NCBI GenBank assembly: GCA_023954855.1
Contig: JAGSGY010000043.1
Span: 1-44,591, forward strand
Direction: 5' to 3'
DNA length: 44,591 bases
DNA from: Pseudomonadota bacterium
Lineage (GTDB): Bacteria > Myxococcota_A > UBA796 > GCA-2862545
Positions within the stretch are counted from its first letter, which is position 1. Every line of letters begins with the position of its first letter. Shown piece by piece: positions 40,765 through 44,591 of the stretch. The notes beneath the pieces are model-generated. The model made no database searches. It was not told the origin of the DNA and saw only the letters and a program-made list of their open reading frames with translations. Both the position numbers and the translations under genes were made by a program.

Positions 40765-42077
40765 CCTCGCTGTGGTTCATTGCGGCCTTGGCCGCCCCAC
40801 TGCAGCTGAGCGATGTCCAGCAGGGGCTGGACGGTCGTGTGCCCGCGCTTGCCGCTGCACAGGCCGAGCTCCAAGCAGCGCGTGCCGAGCTCATCGCCGC
40901 GCGTGGGGCCTTCGACCCCGTGTTGTCCGGGGAGAGCGCGTCGTACACGGGCAAGAACGCACGGGCGAGCGCCGACCTGAGTCTTCAAGCCACCTCGCTG
41001 TTTGGCCCCTCCATCGAGGCTGGCTACCGCGTGGGAGCTGGAGACTTCCCAGGCTACGACGGACGGAAGACGGCCGCTGCGGGCGAGGTTCGCCTGGGAG
41101 TCGAGGTCCCCTTGTTGCGAGGCTTGGGACTCAGCAGCGAGCGCGCAGATCGGATGCAGGCCCAAGTCGGGTTGCAGGGCGAGGGCGCGATGCGTGATGC
41201 GCGAACGCAGGCGGTGCGGCGGGCCACGGAGCAGGCGTGGTGGCAGTGGGTAGCGGCCGGTGCCAGGCTCGAGGTAGCCGAGCAGCAACTCGCCCTCGCC
41301 CTCACACGGAACGAGGCCCTCGCTGCCGAGGTGAGCGGTGGGGCGCGCGCAGCCATGGACCAACTCGACAACGAGCGGGCGCTGTTCGGCCGGCGTGCCG
41401 ACTTGGTGGTGGCAGAGCAGGAGTTGGCGGTGGCCGCGCTGGAGCTCTCCTTGTGGCACCGGGATGAAGCCGGCACGCCCATCGTCCCCGGGCGCGAACA
41501 GCTTCCTGGGCTCGAGGCACCGCGATTGGCTGAGGTCGATGTGGCGATGGCTCTGGCGCGCCCGGATCTGCAGGCACTCAGGGCCTCCGCGGAGCAGGCG
41601 GGCATCCGTCGGGCGGTCGCGAGCAACGCTCAGCTTCCAGAGCTTCAGGCCAAGGTGGCGACGCGTCAGGACCTTACGGACGAGCCGCAGGAGTGGGTGG
41701 TCGGAGCGAAGCTCGAGCTTCCTTTGGCGCTTCGCGAGGGCCGTGGAGAGCGCGCCAAGGCCGTGGCGATGGAGTCTGCGGTTCTCGCCCGCGTGGAGGG
41801 CGCCGAGGATCGCGTCGCGGCTGAACTCGCGGCGGCTCTGGAGCGACGAGAAGCGGCGTCCCAGAGGGGTGAGTGGGCCGCTCGGTCCGCTGTGCGCGCT
41901 CGCGAGCTTCTCGTGCTGGAGCGCCGAAGCTGGGAGCTTGGCGCCTCGAACCTGTTCGTGCTCGTACAGCGGGAAGATGCACTTGCGAGCGCCGCCAAGC
42001 ATCAGATCGATGCCGAGCTTGCGGTCGCCCTCGCGGATCTCTCGGTTCGGGCCGCTGCGGGCGCGCTCACGGAGTGA
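40761..42077 (+). CDS. TolC-family outer-membrane channel
   Basis: 438 residues from GTG 40761, which overlaps the HlyD stop (40761-40764). A short signal peptide (LWFIAALAAP) precedes two homologous halves with long Ala/Glu/Arg-rich helices, such as LAAAQAELQAARAELIAARGAF and the C-terminal RARELLVLERRSWELGAS. Typical TolC marks are VEVPLLRGLG in the first half and KLELPLALREGRGERAKAV in the second. It should form the trimeric exit duct of the export system. No substrate with RTX repeats or a GG leader is seen nearby. Confidence 0.86.
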   Translation: MTSLWFIAALAAPLQLSDVQQGLDGRVPALAAAQAELQAARAELIAARGAFDPVLSGESASYTGKNARASADLSLQATSLFGPSIEAGYRVGAGDFPGYDGRKTAAAGEVRLGVEVPLLRGLGLSSERADRMQAQVGLQGEGAMRDARTQAVRRATEQAWWQWVAAGARLEVAEQQLALALTRNEALAAEVSGGARAAMDQLDNERALFGRRADLVVAEQELAVAALELSLWHRDEAGTPIVPGREQLPGLEAPRLAEVDVAMALARPDLQALRASAEQAGIRRAVASNAQLPELQAKVATRQDLTDEPQEWVVGAKLELPLALREGRGERAKAVAMESAVLARVEGAEDRVAAELAAALERREAASQRGEWAARSAVRARELLVLERRSWELGASNLFVLVQREDALASAAKHQIDAELAVALADLSVRAAAGALTE

Positions 42078-42231
42078 TCGGGGTCTGGTGGAGACCCGAA
42101 GGTGAACGGCCGCGGGGGCGATCGCGGGTTCGTGGTGTCGTTTGCATAGGCTTTTGAGGTCGTGAGATCTCGCCTGTGTTCGGTGTTTAAAGCGGTGAAG
42201 AGGGGTTTGACGGATGACTCATCTAGACGAA

Positions 42232-42271
42232 CATCGTGCAAACACGATGCATAGGGTGTATATGGTTTGCA
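42232..42271. promoter_or_regulatory. Inverted repeats upstream of the haem-motif lipoprotein
   Basis: CATCGTG-CAAA-CACGATG (42232-42249) is a perfect 7-bp stem with a 4-base loop. A second pair, TGCAAAC (42237-42243) and GTTTGCA (42265-42271), overlaps it and could form an alternative fold. The 203-base gap after the TolC gene holds these and nothing else that I recognise. They may be an operator or a leader structure. Confidence 0.4.
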
Positions 42272-42280
42272 GGAGGGTTC

Positions 42281-43645
42281 ATGAGATTCGTCTTTCCATT
42301 GCTGCTGGTGGCGTGCGGAGTGTCGGAACAGCCCGACCCCGAAGCGGTGGTCGCGGAGGCCCTCGCACGGTGCATCTACGTGAACTCCTTCTCGGATGCC
42401 GAGGAGTGCAAGGAGTACATCGGCGCGAGCTGGACCGAGGATGCCGCACGCACCGACTGCGACGCGCCGATGCCCGGTGCGGACGCGGGAACCTTCGAGC
42501 TCGAAGCGAGCTGCGACCGGTCGAGCATTCTGGGAGAATGCTTCATCGACGAGGGGGGAGACGAGGCGTCCACGCTGGTGTTTCCCGGCGTTGTAGGGGA
42601 CTCCTGCGATGGCCTGAGCCTGGGATGCGGCTTCGCAGGAGGCGAGTTCGTGGCATCTGACGCCTGCGACGGCGGGAGCACGGTTGTGCCGTCTGGAAGT
42701 GTGTTCAAACCGTTTGAGCAGGTGTGCGTGGACCCGCTTCCGGGGGAGCCCGCAGGCGCGTCGGCCGACGGCCAGGTGTGCACATGGGAAGCGATCTCGG
42801 CATCGACGGAGGAAGGCCGGTACTACGCGGACTACGCGGACTGCGCGACGGTGATCACTCAGCGCCCCTACTATCCGGCGAGTGCTGAGGCGCCGGCCAG
42901 CAGCGATGACCCGCGATTGGCCGATCCGGAGTGGATGGCCGAGTATGACTGGGTGACCTCGCAGGTCGAGGCGTCTGCTTGCGTTTGCTGCCACACCGAG
43001 GCCGAGGCCCCGAACGGAGAGCCGTCTGGATGGTTCCTCGAAGCCGGCCCCATCTGGACCGAGACCTTTGACGACGACGGCATGGCCATGATTGCCGGCT
43101 GGATTGACTCGACCGCGTTTGGCGCTTTCGACGCAGACGACAACAACGGCTTCGCGCGCGATAGCACCGGCATGCCAAGCACCGACCCCGACCGCATGAA
43201 GGCCTTCTTTGAAGGGGAGCTGTCTCGGCGTGGGTTGACGCAGGCCGACTTCGTCACCACCGCCCCCTTCGGTGGACCGCTCTATGACCAGCTGCAGTTC
43301 GAGCCGGGGGCCTGCGCGAACGGTGAAGGCGTGTCGGCTGACGGAACGATTACCTGGTCGGGTGGAAGTGCTCGGTACGTCTACGTGCTGGAGTCGGATG
43401 CGAGTGCGCCCGGGGTGCCGCCGAACCTAGACCTTCCATTCGGTACGGTTTGGCGCCTCGACGTCGACTACCAGGCCGATCCGCTGGAGTCGGGAATTGG
43501 CTATGGGGGCGGCGTTGCGGGGGCGTCACAGCGCTGGCCAGAGAGCGGTTCAGCGCCGGAGCTCTTGTCCGGCCAGACCTACTTCTTGTACGTGCTCGCA
43601 GACATCTACGTGCCGCTCACACGCTGCCTCTTCGTGGCGCCATGA
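42281..43645 (+). CDS. Lipoprotein with a CxxCH haem-binding motif
   Basis: 454 residues from ATG 42281, with AGGAGGG just before it. MRFVFPLLLVAC gives a lipobox with Cys12. The mature protein is acidic and rich in Cys (about 20). One CxxCH motif, CVCCH at 234-238, could attach a c-type haem; the surrounding region (PEWMAEYDWVTSQVEASACV) is helical. The C-terminal 110 residues look like beta strands with paired Tyr and Cys. No family recognised. Its stop overlaps the cytochrome gene start by four bases (ATGA, 43642-43645), so the two are coupled and may form an electron-transfer pair at the outer membrane. Confidence 0.65.
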   Translation: MRFVFPLLLVACGVSEQPDPEAVVAEALARCIYVNSFSDAEECKEYIGASWTEDAARTDCDAPMPGADAGTFELEASCDRSSILGECFIDEGGDEASTLVFPGVVGDSCDGLSLGCGFAGGEFVASDACDGGSTVVPSGSVFKPFEQVCVDPLPGEPAGASADGQVCTWEAISASTEEGRYYADYADCATVITQRPYYPASAEAPASSDDPRLADPEWMAEYDWVTSQVEASACVCCHTEAEAPNGEPSGWFLEAGPIWTETFDDDGMAMIAGWIDSTAFGAFDADDNNGFARDSTGMPSTDPDRMKAFFEGELSRRGLTQADFVTTAPFGGPLYDQLQFEPGACANGEGVSADGTITWSGGSARYVYVLESDASAPGVPPNLDLPFGTVWRLDVDYQADPLESGIGYGGGVAGASQRWPESGSAPELLSGQTYFLYVLADIYVPLTRCLFVAP

Positions 43646-43959
43646 TGGGGCGCCTTTCCGGGATTCTCCTGCTGGGTCTCGCGGCCTGTGAGCCCGCCAT
43701 CGACGAACCGGCGCCAGGGGCGGGGGAGGAGGCCTACAGCGGTGAAGAGCTCTTCGCGCTCGCTTGCTCCGGTTGTCATGGTGCAGATGGCCGAGGAGGC
43801 GCTTCCGGACCGGACCTCGAGGAGCGGACGATGGAGCTTACCGAGGCGGACGTCGTCGACATCGTGCTGTTCGGGTCCGGCTACATGGACCCGGTTCGGC
43901 TGACCGAGGAGCAGGCGCTTCGGGTCGCCGAGTATGTGATTGACTCGGTCGAGGACTAG
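43642..43959 (+). CDS. Small class I cytochrome c lipoprotein
   Basis: 105 residues from ATG 43642 (a second ATG follows at 43645). The lipobox LGLAAC puts Cys16 at the mature end. An acidic linker is followed by a minimal cytochrome c domain: GEELFALACSGCHGADGRGG with CSGCH (Cys42, Cys45, His46), and Met82 in GSGYMDPV as the likely axial ligand, then a C-terminal helix ALRVAEYVIDSVED. It should be a membrane-anchored electron carrier in the periplasm. It is coupled to the haem-motif lipoprotein gene upstream. Confidence 0.88.
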   Translation: MMGRLSGILLLGLAACEPAIDEPAPGAGEEAYSGEELFALACSGCHGADGRGGASGPDLEERTMELTEADVVDIVLFGSGYMDPVRLTEEQALRVAEYVIDSVED

Positions 43960-43999
43960 AGACCCCGAGCGGGTGACCAGAGGGTTCGGATTGCGGGGA

Positions 44000-44497
44000 T
44001 CAGAGGCGAATCGCGACCTGCCCGCCGATGTCGATGCCCCCAATCGGGTCGACGACCGTCGGTGTGAGCACCCATCCTAGGTGGGGTCCGAACTCGACGC
44101 GTCCGACGAGGAGGTTTGCCCGTAGGGTCATGCCGGTGGTCGCGGTCAGCTGGGTGAAGTCGTGGACGTAGGCTGCGCCGAGCTGGGTGCTGAGCGCGAG
44201 CGACGCATGCTGCCCTCGAACCCCGAACTCGGCGCCTCCTGTGAGGGAGAGGGAATGGCAGGGGTACATGTGCAGTCCGAGCTCGGGGCGCCAGTACAGG
44301 TGGGTCTGCGCGGGTCGCTCCTTGTCGAAAGCGAGCCGAAGGCCGGCGCTCGGTGAGGTGCACAGGTCGGGCGCACCGGTCAGGCCCACGTCGACACTGA
44401 CCACCTTGCGAGGCCGCGGGTCGAATTGCACATCGTCGAGAGGGTAGGCCGAGGCGGTGGGCGCGATCAGAACGGCGAGGGCGGTGAGAGCTTTCAT
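44000..44497 (-). CDS. Small outer-membrane beta-barrel-like protein
   Basis: 165 residues. A signal peptide (MKALTALAVLIAPTASA) is followed by short alternating strands rich in aromatic and small residues (VVSVDVGLTG, LYWRPELGLHMY, LSLTGGAEFGVR, LALSTQLGAAYVH, MTLRANLLVGRVEFGPHLGWVL, DIGGQVAIRL), with a final hydrophobic residue, as in small eight-stranded barrels. No family recognised. A possible further barrel gene lies just upstream on the same strand. Confidence 0.7.
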   Translation of the reverse strand: MKALTALAVLIAPTASAYPLDDVQFDPRPRKVVSVDVGLTGAPDLCTSPSAGLRLAFDKERPAQTHLYWRPELGLHMYPCHSLSLTGGAEFGVRGQHASLALSTQLGAAYVHDFTQLTATTGMTLRANLLVGRVEFGPHLGWVLTPTVVDPIGGIDIGGQVAIRL

Positions 44498-44532
44498 GTG
44501 AGTGGAGTGCCCCGGTGCCGTCCTTGGCGCGC

Positions 44533-44591
44533 TTACGCGGGGTGACCGTCTTCCTCCGGAGGAAAGGTGAGACGAAGTCCGACGCCGATGA
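44533..44591 (-). CDS. C-terminus of a further beta-barrel-like protein (partial)
   Basis: Only the last 19 codons are inside the window. The sequence reads IGVGLRLTFPPEEDGHPA before the TAA, where IGVGLRLTF looks like a terminal barrel strand. It ends 35 bases before the start of the next minus-strand gene, so both may be in one operon. The short length makes this tentative. Confidence 0.45.
   Translation of the reverse strand, partial: IGVGLRLTFPPEEDGHPA

Overview
The window is gene-dense, very GC-rich DNA with no gap longer than about 200 bases. It contains no rRNA, tRNA, CRISPR array or insertion sequence that I can see. The gene content suggests a Gram-negative member of the Myxococcota (old Deltaproteobacteria). 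The evidence is an AgmX/PglI-type C-terminal domain protein, an OmpA protein with thrombospondin type 3 repeats, many small lipoproteins with Asp-rich tails, a Ser/Thr kinase fused to an NB-ARC ATPase and TPRs, and an NtrC-type two-component system. This placement is inference from gene families, not from a marker gene.

Layout. 1-4.6 kb: cell-envelope genes (a lipoprotein with a TDADAD repeat, a methyltransferase, a lipoprotein/OmpA pair, an anchored protein, MsrB). 4.8-8.0 kb: a class III aminotransferase, TrmO, and two secreted proteins built from a tail-collar-like module. 8.0-9.9 kb: hsaF-hsaG. 10-19.7 kb: HflX, small lipoproteins, a TetR/GST/MAPEG detoxification unit, an AgmX-like protein, a SUV3-like RNA helicase and DarP. 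19.7-21.3 kb: hsaE-hsaD. 21.4-24.4 kb: ArsR, SRPBCC and DsrE proteins, then a GMC oxidoreductase with a small membrane partner. 24.6-34.2 kb: acetyltransferase, lipase, RsmJ, a two-component system, TrxC, the kinase fusion and a PDZ lipoprotein. 34.2-37.2 kb: hsaC-hsaA-amidohydrolase. 37.3-42.1 kb: a type I secretion-like ABC/HlyD/TolC operon. 42.3-44.6 kb: two haem-motif lipoproteins and beta-barrel proteins.

The main theme is steroid ring catabolism. HsaA, C, D, E, F and G homologues cover the path from a 3-hydroxy-9,10-seco-steroid to pyruvate and propionyl-CoA. They lie in three separate minus-strand operons spread over 28 kb, with housekeeping genes between them. All three operons carry near-identical palindromes, TAGAACATGTTCTA or close variants, at their promoters. 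These match the actinobacterial KstR operator (T-N2-AAC-N2-GTT-N2-A). The window therefore shows a scattered regulon tied together by a KstR-like repressor encoded elsewhere. HsaB, the flavin reductase partner of HsaA, is not in the window. The operon containing hsaA and hsaC is headed by an amidohydrolase-family protein that has lost most metal ligands.

The second notable system is the ABC/HlyD/TolC operon. Its ATPase departs from consensus at the Q-loop, signature motif, catalytic glutamate and switch histidine, while the Walker A is intact. Its mRNA leader can fold over the ribosome-binding site. A further regularity is that six of nine convergent gene pairs overlap by exactly the tetranucleotide CTAG, each stop codon lying inside the other.
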